A DNA stretch of 64,000 nt from Brachionus manjavacas (lineage: Eukaryota; Rotifera; Eurotatoria; Ploima; Brachionidae): positions 744,001-808,000 of the forward strand of contig JAHQIY010000028.1 in assembly GCA_019054805.1 (NCBI GenBank), given 5' to 3'. The notes under the pieces are model-generated. The model saw only the letters and a list, made by a program, of their open reading frames with translations, was not told the origin of the DNA and did no database searches. The position numbers and the translations under genes are program-made. This document shows, piece after piece, positions 46,888-58,080 of the stretch (the stretch's first letter is position 1; every line of letters starts with the position of its first letter).

Positions 46888-47829
46888 GTAAGAAAAATTT
46901 AATTATAAAAAATTAATCACCATTTTTGGACCCAAACTAATATCACTGGTTTGCATTTTTAGACATTGATTTTAATTTTTTAATTCTAACCCCAATGGTT
47001 CTAATGAAAAGCAGCTGGACAAAAATGCAGTGCTGAATATTTCAAGAAAACTAGAGAACGTCAGGACACAAAAAGAAAAATGCCATTATCAACGTAATTT
47101 ATTTTTTTTATTTTTTAATAAAAATATAAAATTATTAAAATAAGTAAAAAATATGTTTTATTTTTTTTGGTTTAAAGTTAGGTTATAAATGAATAAATGT
47201 CAATTTTTTTATTTACAAAACAAATTATCTAAATTGCTGACAATCTGAATTCTACCAGACGAATCGTTTTTCTTAACGATTCTAGAGCCATGCGTAAGCA
47301 TGTTTCGTGATCTGATTTACGAATGATTTAGATTTTTTGCTTCAAAAATAAATATTAATTGATCATATTTTACACTAAAATTAAAAGAATTAAAAATTAT
47401 TTTTTATTTTTTTCTGGTTTAAAAATTTTCTAGTTTTTAGATAAATGTCAATTTTTTTATTTACAAAACAAAGAAATAAAAAGAGACTTCGTGAGTAAAA
47501 CGTTTTTGTCTCCAACTGGCATCTTGGATAATTTGTACAACGACACAAGCAATTGCAGATTTTGACTTACTAATTGTCTGATCCAACTCAATTTATATGA
47601 GAAAAAATTGAGTCCTTTTTTCTAACATTGACCGAGTTTTAATTTTGGCTTAAATGCAGAAACATGAAAATGGTTAAAATATTGTCACAAAAATTTCAAT
47701 AGATTCGATGAATTTTTTAGATATAAAGCGCGAATAAATGACTGAGTAACCCCAAAAAAATTTAGAAAATTTAAAAATTTACCATTTATTTCAAAAAATG
47801 AACTAATAGAAGACCTTCCTTACGTCTAG
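46888..47829. other. Non-coding, with a 32-bp perfect direct repeat
   Basis: ATAAATGTCAATTTTTTTAT and the following 12 bases occur identically at 47193-47224 and 47441-47472. The 216 bases between them have no recognised identity. A decayed dynein exon may extend to about 47040. No other feature is seen. Confidence 0.5.
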
Positions 47830-48948
47830 TCAATTCTCCATTCAAATAACGTGCAATTAAATGAACAAATATCAATAAATCAGCATACATCTTTTAAAAA
47901 CACTGATAATTTATTTGAAGTTGAAAACATGCTGAATGCAATGAAAATGCAGTTTGCTTTAGAAAAGGAGCAACTCGAAATCAAAATAAAAGATTTTCAA
48001 GAGAAAATTAAAATTTTACTTGTTAGTTTTTGATAAATATTTAATTAATTGAACCTAAGTTTTCTACAAAAGGACAAGAATACTCAAAAACAAGTATTGT
48101 ATAGAAATGTTTCAGAGGATTATGAAAAAGTTGTAAAAGAACAGGAGTTATCAGAGCAAGAAACCTCAAATATTAAAAGACAACTTGAGATAAGCATGAT
48201 TAGATTCAAAAATTTAGAAGATGATCATGAGGACCTAAAGAAGACAAATGCAGATATTCAAAAAGAAAATTCACTATTGCAGTCCACAATAAAGTATAAT
48301 TCTTCGTCAATTGCTGAATTAAAAGATTCGTTATCAAAAGGTAAAATTAAAGTTTGTGAAAACTAATTTTTTAAAATATATTTCTAGAATCAGAACAATT
48401 AACCGAATTTCATATCAAAAAAGAAAATTTATCAATATACAATGAAAATGAACAAGGTATATTTTTAAAAAAATATTTTTATTCCCTTTTGTTTGTTCAT
48501 TTAATTTTTTCAAATTTTAATTGAAGAAAAATCCGATTTGAGGGAACGACTAAATGAAGCAATAAAAAATAATGAAAAACTAAAAAATTCATATGAAACT
48601 GAGCTTAAGAAGACAGTTGAAGAATTCGAATCAAGTAATTAAGACAAAGCATCTTTACTTAGCATTTCAAAAATTTTAATGATAATTTTAAAAGTAATTT
48701 CTTGCAATCAGGAAAATTTTTCAAAAAATGTAGACAAATTAAAAAGCGAATTTGAGGAAAATATGGTTATCCTAAATTCTGAATTTGAAATTAAAAATGA
48801 CAACCATAAAAAAATGCAGTCATCAAGCGATTCAGAAATACTGAAACTAAGAAAGCAGATTTCTGATCTCAAATCAGTGAATAAAACTCTAAAACAAAAT
48901 TTTTCGTCATATAAATCAACAATAAAATTACATGTTATATCAAGTAAG
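47830..48948 (+). CDS. Multi-exon coiled-coil protein (partial or fragment)
   Basis: Five short exons fit in frame: 47830-48021, 48073-48340, 48388-48456, 48527-48634 and about 48696-48948. Introns are 46 to 70 bp with acceptable sites (for example ACAAAAG|GAC, AAAAG|GTAAAA, TTTCTAG|AAT, ATTGAAG|AAA). The acceptor of the last exon is ambiguous. The predicted protein is almost wholly charged heptad coiled coil (ALEKEQLEIKIKDFQEKI, LRERLNEAIKNNEKLKNS, ILKLRKQISDLKSVNKTL). No motor or other catalytic domain is seen. It could be the middle of a larger coiled-coil gene whose other exons I cannot find, or a decayed piece. It lies downstream of the dynein remnants but does not look like a dynein stalk. 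Confidence 0.5.
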
Positions 48949-50199
48949 GTAAGTTAAAAGAAAATGATTAATATTTATTACCTCGCAATTAAAAAATTAA
49001 GTTTTCTAATCCTATAAATAAATTAAAATGAAAAATTATATATCACTTCGATTTAAAAGGGTCTACTAATTTATATCCTAATCTAATCAAATTTACTCAT
49101 TGTTAATTCATATTTGGTAAAAACTTTTTTGACATTTTTATTTTAATAACTTTTAATATCTTGAAAAGAGGGTTTAATTTTAAAATAAACATAACATTAT
49201 TTTTGTTTTTTTATTAATTTGCAAAACAAACTTTACTTTTATTTTTAAATTATTAGATAATGCTTCCTTATATTAGATAATATTTATAAAATTTGGGAAA
49301 ATATTGAGCAAACATGCTTAAATTTGCTTGATTCAAAATTTTTAAAAAATATTAAACCGTTTAAAAGTTATTCAAGTTTTGCTGAATTGAAATGATCGAA
49401 TTGAAACGAACTTCACAACCCCCAATCGGTCTAATATAGTACAAAGATGTATTTTTAAAAGGATAAAGTTACTCACTGTAAATCTGCGGGCTAGTTTTTA
49501 ACAGATAAAATGCCCTCTATGTAGTTAGTCTTCTATATTAGTTGTTCTTGGTTGTAGCATTTTATTTTAATCCAAACTCCCAAGTATTTCATTTTATTCA
49601 ACCAATTTAACATTTGGCAAGGGCCAATTACCTTAGATGGAAAAACCTAGTTAAATGTGTAAACATGCGTTATTTTGGCTTTTAACTTGATGCAAAAGAC
49701 CCAAACACTACACTAATCAAAAAGGTATGGTCTATCAAAAGCTACATCAGTCCTGACAAATTTATTTCGACCATACGATCAAAAATAAAGAGAGCTCTCA
49801 ACGAGCTTTAAAAAAAAGCTTTGATCTTTGATTCACAAAAGATCTGGTTATTGTGACAAATAAAAAAATATTTGGCTTAAATTCCAGAGCTGTTGTTTAA
49901 ATTGTTACAATTTTAATTTTAATTTTTTATTTTTTTCTAAAAGCGAATTTGCATTTTAGTAATTCTTGTAGGAATTTTTTTCTTTTTTATAAATAAAGAC
50001 AATTTAAACTCTGTTTATTTTTCTTAAGTGGTACACTTTCTTAACAGTGAACCATGTTTTAAGCCGGTAAATGGGCTTTTGCTCAAATAAATTTTAGTAT
50101 TTGTTTATGTTAGATTGGGATGTTAAAAGATGTTTCATTTAATGGTTACATTTCTTGAGATTAGAAAATGACCTTGCTCAACTCAAAAATGCCTTTAAA
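48949..50199. other. Intergenic, with one dispersed repeat
   Basis: Apart from the repeat at 49365-49432, I recognise nothing reliable. The stretch 49640-49860 is less AT-rich and could be old transposon sequence. Confidence 0.4.
49365..49432 (-). repeat. Dispersed repeat, inverted copy of a tandem-unit segment
   Basis: This 68-bp stretch (GAATTGAAACGAACTTCACA core) is the reverse complement of 27782-27850 and its equivalents in units 2 and 3, with few differences. It shows that this part of the 5.39-kb unit is a mobile or repeated sequence in its own right. Confidence 0.7.
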
Positions 50200-50945
50200 T
50201 TTAGACAACGAACAACTTAAGAATACTGCGCTAATAAAACCGCATCTAGAATACGGTACAGTAGCTTGAAGTCCTTGGCAAAACAAAGACATTAAAAGGC
50301 TGGAAAAAGTCCAATTTAGGGCTACCAAACTAGATCCTGGTCTATAATAATTGTCCCTATTCTATCCTAGTGGATAATGGGGAGGCGCTCATCTCCTTTT
50401 CAAGGATCTACACCGCAATCATTACCCAGTCAAAACTGATCTCCCAGTTTTTATGATGAAAGAAGTTTAAGCATTCGCCCCGTATTGCAAAGATATTTTG
50501 AAGATTATTTCACCCTCAGCAGGTTTTGAGCCATCGATCCTCTGCTTACATGACTAGCACGCAAACCATTTGGCTTTACGGGCTCTAGTTCCTGGTCCCA
50601 AAAACCTCAATTATCTCTCAAGATGAGCAAAAATTGGTATCCCTATGCCTAAAAGTAGAAGAAAAAGAGGGAAAACAATCCAACTTTTGAAAATTGTCAG
50701 TAAACAGAGCATTGCTCATCTATATGGCTTCGGAGTTTCAAGCGAAGCTCCAAAAATTAATCATCCATCGATGAATCTACGTATAAAACCAAGACTCAGG
50801 AAGAAACTCTGTTCGTAAAAGCCAAGAGAAAACTTCTTAACAAACAGAGAAGCATCCTATTGGAATGAGCTACCGGTCGTTGTCTTTTCTGCAACTTCAA
50901 CAAATACATTCAAAGACAAGTTTGACAAATTCAGATCTTAGCTAT
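50200..50945 (+). pseudogene. Decayed LINE reverse transcriptase 3' region, split by a SINE
   Basis: Before the SINE the reading is LIKPHLEYG and DIKRLEKVQFRATKL, a typical post-catalytic segment of jockey/CR1-like reverse transcriptases. After it come PMPKSRRKRGKTIQLLKI, then FLTNREASYWNELP and TNTFKDKFDKF at the C-terminus. Stops and frame changes are frequent. The family looks like that of the fragments at 7503 and 15520, not the LINE at 58-62 kb. Confidence 0.75.
50343..50584 (-). mobile_element. tRNA-derived SINE-like insertion
   Basis: The 242-bp insertion interrupts the LINE remnant. It is flanked by CTAGATCCTGGTC (50330-50342) and CTAGTTCCTGGTC (50585-50597), a 13-bp target duplication with one mismatch. 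On the minus strand the first 75 bases resemble a tRNA gene: an A-box-like AAGCCAAATGGTTTGCGTG and, about 40 bases on, a B-box-like GGCTCAAAACC. A non-tRNA body follows, ending in an ATTATTATA tail. Removing it restores continuity of the LINE reading (KL to LVPG). Confidence 0.7.
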
Positions 50946-52215
50946 TGGCAGCTATTGTCTTCATCTGATTCTCATAGGCATTGTGAATTTCATACAAAAA
51001 TTTTAAAATAAAATTTAAATTCTTAAAAAAATTATGGCTTTTAAACAACAGATTTTTCTCTGATTTTTAAAAGGTGAAACAAACATTGTTTCTTTTAACA
51101 GTCCAATTCAAGAAAAAATTTAAATTAATATTTCCCAATAAATTGATTGTTTTTAATCTAGTTTCCAGACCACTCAAATGGCAGATCATGGCTAAAAATT
51201 AGAAATAAAAAAGATAAAAAAAGAAACTTTTTTATATTAATTGACTTGGGCTCAAACCCTAACCAGAAGAGACTCAAGGCACGACAATTAAACTAAGTGG
51301 GAGTAAAAAATACAATTGAATTTTTCAACTGAACTCTACTTATAAATACTTTTGACTCTGGTGCAAAAAGATCCATGAATTGGTTGGAAAGTAAAACAGT
51401 GAACCTGAGGAAATAAGGCCGCTCCATTCAACAGAGAAATTACCATAAGACAACCATAAATCTTAAGGTAAAAAAACACCTTTATAGGACAAGACTGGCC
51501 TTGTGTTCTTTTTTGAATTTTTTAATTTCAAATTTTTCATTACTAGTGATAATTTAGTAGAATTAATTGAGATAAATCTTTAAATTACTACATAATTAGT
51601 ACTCTGGCTACCGCTACCATGATCTAAAATTAAAAATAATTAATTAATTAATTAAATTTTTTTTTTAGTTATTAATTTTTTGATGCGTGATTTGGAAAAC
51701 TTTCGCATCCAAAAGCATCTTTGATTGCCCATGAAAGAATTATGTTTTGTTCTACAAACAGCACTACTAAGACTGAATTAGTGATCAACAATGATGAAAT
51801 TGATGATTGAATTAGCCAAAAAAGACCTGATAGTGACCAGATAAACCGTAAATACTTCTAAAAATTTTACATAGACCACAACACCAGCTTTAATAATATA
51901 AAACTTTGCTCCCAATTTTCCAATTTTCGCTACAATTTATATTAAAATGCAAAGCAAACATTGCAAAGATATTGAATAATAAGCTTATTCTCTGAAAAAG
52001 ACCAATTTTTTTTAATCTATTCTTTAAATTTCTTAAAATCCTAAATAAAATATTCAAGGTAAAACATTTTTTTTAATGTATTTTTTCTTTTGCAAATTTC
52101 CAAAAATAAAATTATCATCTAATTCATCAAATTTCAATCAAAAAAGTCAATTAAACGAAAAAAAATTTTCTTCAATAATTGTAACTTTTAAATACGTATT
52201 TAATACAATAGATAA
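50946..52215. other. Intergenic, no gene recognised
   Basis: Mixed sequence, in places (51180-51500) less AT-rich and possibly old transposon DNA. No frame or motif is supported. Confidence 0.4.
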
Positions 52216-52548
52216 ATCGGCACTTTGAAGTTTATGATCAATATTTAATGCTCAAAATGATCATTCATAAATAGTTATTTCTTGATAGAATTAATGCATA
52301 AGTACATTTTTGGATTTAACATACTTGGTTAAATTTAAAGCAAAATTCTGCAAAAAATTATTCAATTAAAATAGCATCTTTTAGATGGTGTGCACTCTGC
52401 AATGTGCATTTTGTTATTGCAGAGTTTACCTTTACCAAAAATGTACCTCTGTATCAATTATATTAAGAAATCACAATTTATTTCATAATTAAAACTCAGA
52501 ATGATCATTTTGAGCATGAAAAATTGATCATAAACTTCAAATGCCGAT
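52216..52548. mobile_element. MITE with about 50-bp terminal inverted repeats and TAA target site
   Basis: The 333-bp element has left arm ATCGGCACTTTGAAGTTTAT and a mirrored right arm (CTTCAAATGCCGAT); complementarity continues through GATCA and CTCAAAATGATCATT. TAA flanks both sides (52213-52215, 52549-52551), a target preference of PIF/Harbinger-type elements. No coding capacity. Its centre (GATGGTGTGCACTCTGCA) faintly recalls the interior of the 2724 MITE. Confidence 0.7.
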
Positions 52549-52674
52549 TAATCGATTCTTTTATTAAATTGTATTATTTAAAAATTAGATTTATAGACAA
52601 ATAAGTTCTGAAAGTGTAAAAATTTGTAACAGAAAAATAGATAATTTTTGTCAGCAGAAACAGGGTTGGAAAAC

Positions 52675-52860
52675 TTAATGACTGCGGCATTGGCGCTGTC
52701 ATTTCTATAAACTGCTTAATGAAAAAAGAATCATATTGATTTAACTAAATGCTTATTAAAATTATTTAAAAATTAAATATATACTTGTTTAGTTTATTTA
52801 GTAAAGTAGATTTAAGAACTTAATAATGACACCGCCAACGCCACTGCCGCTCGTTTGCTA
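52675..52860. repeat. Short inverted-repeat element
   Basis: GCGGCATTGGCGCTGTCATT near 52683 is imperfectly mirrored by AATGACACCGCCAACGCCAC near 52826. The GC-rich arms are conspicuous in this AT-rich DNA and suggest a MITE of about 190 bp. Target duplications are not clear. Confidence 0.4.
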
Positions 52861-52865
52861 ACACT

Positions 52866-53563
52866 TATAACAAAAGTTATATCAAAATCAAGAAACTCAA
52901 CTTATTGTAAAGTTATTTTTGCATTTTTATTTTAGAATGCATCAAATTAAAATTTAAAATAATTTTCAAAATTTTCTGAATTCTCATATAATATTGATTT
53001 GAAAAGAAAATTATCAAATAATTGAATTTTCTGTTTTTTTTTTCTAAATTATTATTAATTAATGTTAATAAAGAAAGTGATTTTTTGTTTAGACTAGATG
53101 TAATTAATTATTTATTTAATTGAAATGAGAATAAAAAATAAGTTTTTTAGAATAAATTTTATATAAATTTGTGGCGAATATTTAAGAGTTTTGTTTAGGT
53201 CAAGCAATAGTAAATGGTCTAAAGTTGCTAGACTACAAACTTAAAGGTGTTGTTGAACTAACTCCAAAGACAACTTAGTTATGTCACTGAGTGGCGCTAA
53301 ACCGAAATCGAATGATATAAAAAAAAAATTTTCTTTTGAAAATGAATAATTTGCCGTTTTTTTTAAACATCAAAAAAAAAAAGAGTCTACTCTGCATCCA
53401 AGTCAAAGCCTAGTCTAATTTAAAAATTGGCAAAATTTTACCTCACTAATTGATAAGTGATGCAATTTTGCAAAAAAAAAAAAAAAGAAAAAAAATTTTC
53501 ATTCAAAAATCAAAAATTCAACTCTAAAAATAAAAAGGTTATTTTTCTTTTTTAGTTTTTAGA
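52866..53563. other. Region upstream of LETM1
   Basis: AT-rich, no gene. It should hold the LETM1 promoter, but I cannot assign a TATA or initiator. Two TTTTTAG-type acceptors lie directly before the ATG. Confidence 0.45.
53548..53562 (+). promoter_or_regulatory. Candidate trans-splice acceptor of LETM1
   Basis: CTTTTTTAG followed by TTTTTAG places an AG one base before the ATG at 53564. A cis-spliced 5' UTR exon would explain this equally well; spliced-leader addition is known from several invertebrate phyla, including rotifers and flatworms. Confidence 0.35.
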
Positions 53564-55742
53564 ATGTTTTATAACCAAATATTAATTAGAAACTATGGCA
53601 CAAGAGTATTGTTCAAATCTCGAATACTAAACGAAGCGTTTAGGTAATTTTTTGACTTTAAGATTTTTTTCTATTAATAAAATGACAATAAACTTTTTGT
53701 TTGTGGCGAGCACTTTTTGTTGTTATCTTTGGTTAACTTTTGTTATCTTTTGTTAACTATTGTTGTTTTCAAAGAGCGAAACGCTTTAGTCAAATTGAAA
53801 ATGATCAATTGAAAAGACCATGGCACCAAATGGCTACATTTCACACACATTCGCATGCCATGCGCAAAGACCCGGAATCCAAGGCCGAGCAGACAGTCAA
53901 CTTAATCAAAGAGAAAATACTCAAAGAAAAAGAAAAGGAGCAGCGGGTGGAAACGAGCGAGAGAATGGCAGTGCCAGTTGACACTGAGCAAAAACGGCGG
54001 CCGAGTCTGTGGGACCGCGTAGTCAAAGAGCTGCAACACTACTACCACGGCTTCAGGCTTCTCTACTTTGAGACCAAGATAGCATGGACTCTGTTGAAAA
54101 AAGTGCTGCGCGGCCAAAGTTTGACTAGACGCGAAAGACGTCAGTTTACGCGCACTTCCGCCGATTTGTTTCGACTGGTTCCATTCTCCATCTTCATAAT
54201 AGTTCCCTTCATGGAATTTGCTCTGCCCATATTCATAAAACTGTTTCCGAACATGTTGCCAAGCACATTCAAGGAAAAAAGCGTCGAACAAGAAACACTG
54301 CGAAAAAGGCTCAAGGCAAAATTGGAAATGGCCAAGTTTTTGCAGGACACAGTGGAAGAAACAGCGTTGCGCGCCGACTCCAACGAAAACACGCTCAACA
54401 TCGAGTTTGCCGAGTTCATGAAAAAAATTCGCTCCAAAGGCGAACAGCCGAGCAGCGAGCAAATACTTCGCTTCTCGTCTCTGTTCGAAAACGAGCTCAC
54501 ACTCGAAAATCTCAGTCGGCAACAGCTGATCGCTCTGTGCCAAATACTTGACGTAAACACCTTGGCCAACATACCCACTAATCACATTTTGCGCTTTCAG
54601 CTGCGACTCAAGATCAGAAATTTGGAAGCTGACGATCGCATGATCCTCAAAGAGGGCGTCGACCACTTGACCATCGAAGAGCTGCAGCAGTGTTGTAGAG
54701 AGCGAGGCATGCGAGCCGTCGGCTTGTCCGAAACTCGCCTGCGCAATCAACTTGACCAGTGGCTGGACTTGCACTTGAATCGGCGAATTCCTCTATCACT
54801 GCTCATTCTTTCGCGCGCCTTGTACTTGCCCGAAAACTTGCCGCCCGAAGACCTCATCAAGACAACTATTTCGGCGCTGCCCAAGAGCATCGAAGACGCG
54901 ACCATGGCCCGAATTGCCGAGGCCACCGGAGCCAAGATCGACAACCGCATCAAGTTGGAACTGCTGCGACAAGAGCAAGACGAGATCACCAAAGAGCACG
55001 ATGTGGAGCGGCGAATTTATTTGGAGGGCGAGATCGGCCCCGGCGACATCAGAGAACTAAACGACATCATTGAGAACATGCCCGCTAATGAGCGCAAACA
55101 ATTCAAGGGCGAAATAGACGAGCTGAAAAAAGACATCGATGAGTACGACGAAGATGTCAAAGAAGTCGAACAATTCAACAAAAAGCTAACCCAGACTCGA
55201 TCGGCCAAGATCATGAACAAGAGAATCAAAAAGTTGATCGCGGACTTGGAGGCCATAATGGACAAAGTTGACACCGACGGCATCCAAGTGCCCGATCAAG
55301 ACGACAACATGGTAAGCATTGACGAACTCGTCGAGAGCATAAAAAGAATCAAAGGCCCCAGTAGTGAGAAGAAAATTTTGGAAATTCTCAAATCACTGGA
55401 CACAGACAAAGATGGCAAGCTCGAAGACTTGAACTACGTTCTAAAGGTGATTTGAAAATTAAAAAAAAATTTTCTTTTTTTTAATTTTTTTTCATTTTTT
55501 TTTTCTTTTTTTTTTCTTTTTTTTTTTCTTTTTTTTTTCTTTTTTTTTTCTTTTTTTTTTTCCTTTTTTTTTCTTTTTTTATTCTTTTTTTTTTAATTTT
55601 TTCTCGTGTTATTTTCTAGGTGTTTGATCTAATCGAAGAAGAGAACGTCAAAGTCAACCAAAATCAACTTGGTAAATTGATAAGTTTGCTCGAAAAAGAA
55701 AAACTCATTGAAATGGAAGGAGAAAAGCAGAAAAAAGCATGA
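53564..55742 (+). CDS. LETM1: LETM1 mitochondrial inner-membrane cation/proton exchange protein
   Basis: Three exons join in frame: 53564-53643, 53775-55446 and 55620-55742, giving about 624 residues. Exon 1 encodes an Arg-rich, acid-free start (MFYNQILIRNYGTRV) suited to mitochondrial import. The family signature is clear: a transmembrane segment around residues 160-180 (LVPFSIFIIVPFMEFALP), then LFPNMLPSTF and KLEMAKFLQDT. The matrix ribosome-binding-like domain follows (RFSSLFENELTLENLSR, ERGMRAVGLSE, QWLDLHL, LLILSRALYLP). C-terminal coiled coils come next, and an EF-hand near residue 570 (DTDKDGKLEDL) with the expected D-x-D-x-D-G loop. LETM1 mediates K+ or Ca2+/H+ exchange across the inner membrane and keeps mitochondrial volume. 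Nothing essential is missing. Coding DNA is much GC-richer than the flanks. Confidence 0.95.
55466..55602 (+). repeat. Polypyrimidine minisatellite in LETM1 intron 2
   Basis: The intron between 55446 and 55620 is almost pure pyrimidine: runs of 8 to 12 T separated by single C, with a period of about 11 bases. It could act as an extended polypyrimidine tract for the 3' splice site or form unusual DNA structure. Confidence 0.75.
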
Positions 55743-55855
55743 GCACATCGCACCAATAGTCCATTGTTATTTATTGAACATTTCAGTTACAAAAGCTACA
55801 AAAGCTACAAAAGCTTATTTTCTACATCAATGGTTTTTTTGTTTTATTATAAAAT

Positions 55856-55861
55856 AATAAA
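55856..55861 (+). promoter_or_regulatory. Polyadenylation signal of LETM1
   Basis: AATAAA lies about 115 bases after the stop codon. Confidence 0.5.
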
Positions 55862-57216
55862 ATATTTTATTAAGTAATTTACTATTTAGTAATCTAATTG
55901 GAGTTTTGATTCATCTGAAAATTGACTCAATTATTCTTTTTTTTTTTTTTCATAAAGCATAGACACACGTGAATAAAAAACAAATACTGAATAGTTATTA
56001 AAAAAATTCTGGACGTAAATGGACGTAAATCGTCAATAGAGTATACTCATTAATTGATAAATTACATGTTAGTTTTACATGTACTTTTTCGAAACTAATA
56101 AATTAAAATAAACATGCAAATAAAACATAACATTAAAGTTAAAAGCTAGCGCCTCGTTGCTCGCAATTATAAAGCCCTGCATCACTATCTTAAATATAAG
56201 TTTAGTTTGCAAACTTATTGACTTGTACGCATTTATAAAAATTCTTAGTTTTTTGGTAGCAGCTAATTTTATTCTAAAGTATCTAATTTTTTGTAGCACA
56301 TTTTTTTTAGTTTATTTTCAAGAAAATGTTTGAAATCAAGTTAAAAATTAAAAAAAAAATTAAAGAAAAAATACACTTGAGTCTATTGAAAAATTAACAA
56401 TTACAAAAGTCCATTGTCTAAAAAAATACTAATAAATAAATTATTTGGAGATTTGAAAAAAGCTTATTCTTTACTTTAAATTATATATTTATCTAAATTC
56501 ATTTTAAACAAAAATCTTTAAAAAAATTATCACGATTTCTGAAACTTCTACGTCAATTCTTGATATTCCAAGATCAATCGAAGCAAATAACGACGATACC
56601 CATAGTGATACAAGTTAAAACCAAGTTTTTACCAGTCCAAACAAAAAAAAAGAGGAAGTGGATACTTATACGACTATTTCACAGTCTATTTATATTTATC
56701 GTATCAAAAATACATTAAAGATTTTAAAGATGGTAAAATTGATGACAAAATTATGCAAATAAAAAAATATTCGAATTAACAAAAAAAACGAATTTTTTTT
56801 TTAAAAATGTTGTCTGTGTGAAAAACGTCAAATAATGAAAATATTGAAGAAGCTATTGAAAATTCAATACCGGTTCATCTTAGAAATTCTAATCAAGTAG
56901 CTTAAAGCACTGCAGTTCAGTCTTTAACTTTGAAATGTCGAAAAGGACGTGTACCAAAGTCAGTAAATGTTCAAAATACTGAAGTCAAAATTTTTCTATC
57001 AAATTTAACTAAAAGAAAAAGACGTAGAAATAGTTAAATTTAATTAATATGTGAAATTATAACAAAAATGTGCCAATATTTTTTCTTCGATTTTTTTTAT
57101 TTTTTTTTGGGTTATTTAATTTTTAGTTAAAAAAACAATTATATTCTAGTAAAAATAAAAATCTTTTTTCCATAATTATTTACCTTTTTTTCTTATGATT
57201 AAGATTAGATACGAAA
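55862..57216. other. Intergenic, with decayed coding-like fragments
   Basis: Between about 56530 and 57040 short open stretches on the plus strand look like old transposon protein (KKKRGSGYLYDYF near 56640, KCRKGRVPKSVN near 56930, KRKRRRN near 57015), broken by stops. They may belong to a BED-type or AT-hook-type transposase, but this is not established. The minus-strand frame 56075-56299 is probably chance. Confidence 0.4.
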
Positions 57217-57402
57217 GAATAAAATGGGTCTTATTTTTCGTGCTATAATAATTTTATTGTTTGCTATAAAAAAATAATGCTATAAGAATATTATTTTTAT
57301 TTTATTATTTTCTGCTATAATTCTTTATTTTTCTAGTATAGTAAAAATACAAATGATATAAAAATAAAAAAAATAAAAAAAAAACAAAGAAAAAAAGGTC
57401 AA

Positions 57403-57652
57403 CTATTTTCTTTTTGGTCTTTTATGAGTATTAGACCCGCTTGATTGATCTTTTGGTTTATTTTTTGAGCCAGCTGGTCTTCCTCTTTTTTTTGCAACTA
57501 CAATAGGATCAATATTTTCTTCATTATCTGATACTGTTACAAAAAAATCAAGACGGTTCAATTTCCTCCGCGTCTCTCAACGAATCTTCGATTTGTTCAA
57601 TATTTGGATTGTTTGGAGCAACAAACTCATAGCTAGTTGATTTATCTGTCAT
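57403..57652 (-). pseudogene. AT-hook protein fragment of the DNA transposon
   Basis: The minus-strand frame starts at the ATG at 57652 (MTDKSTSYEFVAPNNPNIEQ, then IEDSLRDAEEIEP) and meets a TGA near 57548. A shifted frame then reads VSDNEENIDPIVV and the AT-hook KKRGRPAGSK, ending KRPKRK at 57403. AT-hooks bind the minor groove of AT-rich DNA and occur in N-terminal parts of some transposases. The one-base shift sits in a T-run. Total length is about 80 residues. It could be the truncated N-terminus of a Mutator-type transposase or a small accessory protein. Confidence 0.5.
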
Positions 57653-58080
57653 AGTTGAGTCAGTTAAATTTTTATTATATGTTAGAAACTTATGCATGTA
57701 TCTTATATATAAAAATTTCTACTCAGCTTAATTTATCAATTAATTCAAAATTGAAACCAAAATTCACTAATTGGTTAATGCTCAATTAATATATTGTCAT
57801 TACATATAATTTTATAGCATCGGTATTTTTATTTATTATTATTATTTATTTGCTTCTCTGTTCGAGCATAGGCTCCTTCAGATAAAAAAAAAAAAAATAA
57901 ATAAAATAAAATAAAATAAAATAAAATAATTAAAACAGTTTAAAAACTTTTAAATTTTAAATAAGTTATTTTTTCATTTATGAATTAAAGGATGAGATAC
58001 GAAAATAATAATTAAAGAGCTGGGAGAAAAAATAAAAAAACAAAAAAAATAAAAAGAAAACAAAAAATATAGATAAGATC

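Noticed and set aside
47830..48948. Dynein stalk or myosin rod as identity of the coiled-coil exons
   Set aside because: Only generic heptad patterns are visible; no microtubule-binding domain, AAA module or myosin motor sequence accompanies them.
53902..54774. 290-codon minus-strand frame over LETM1
   Set aside because: It is antisense to a clearly recognised LETM1 exon and has no domain of its own.
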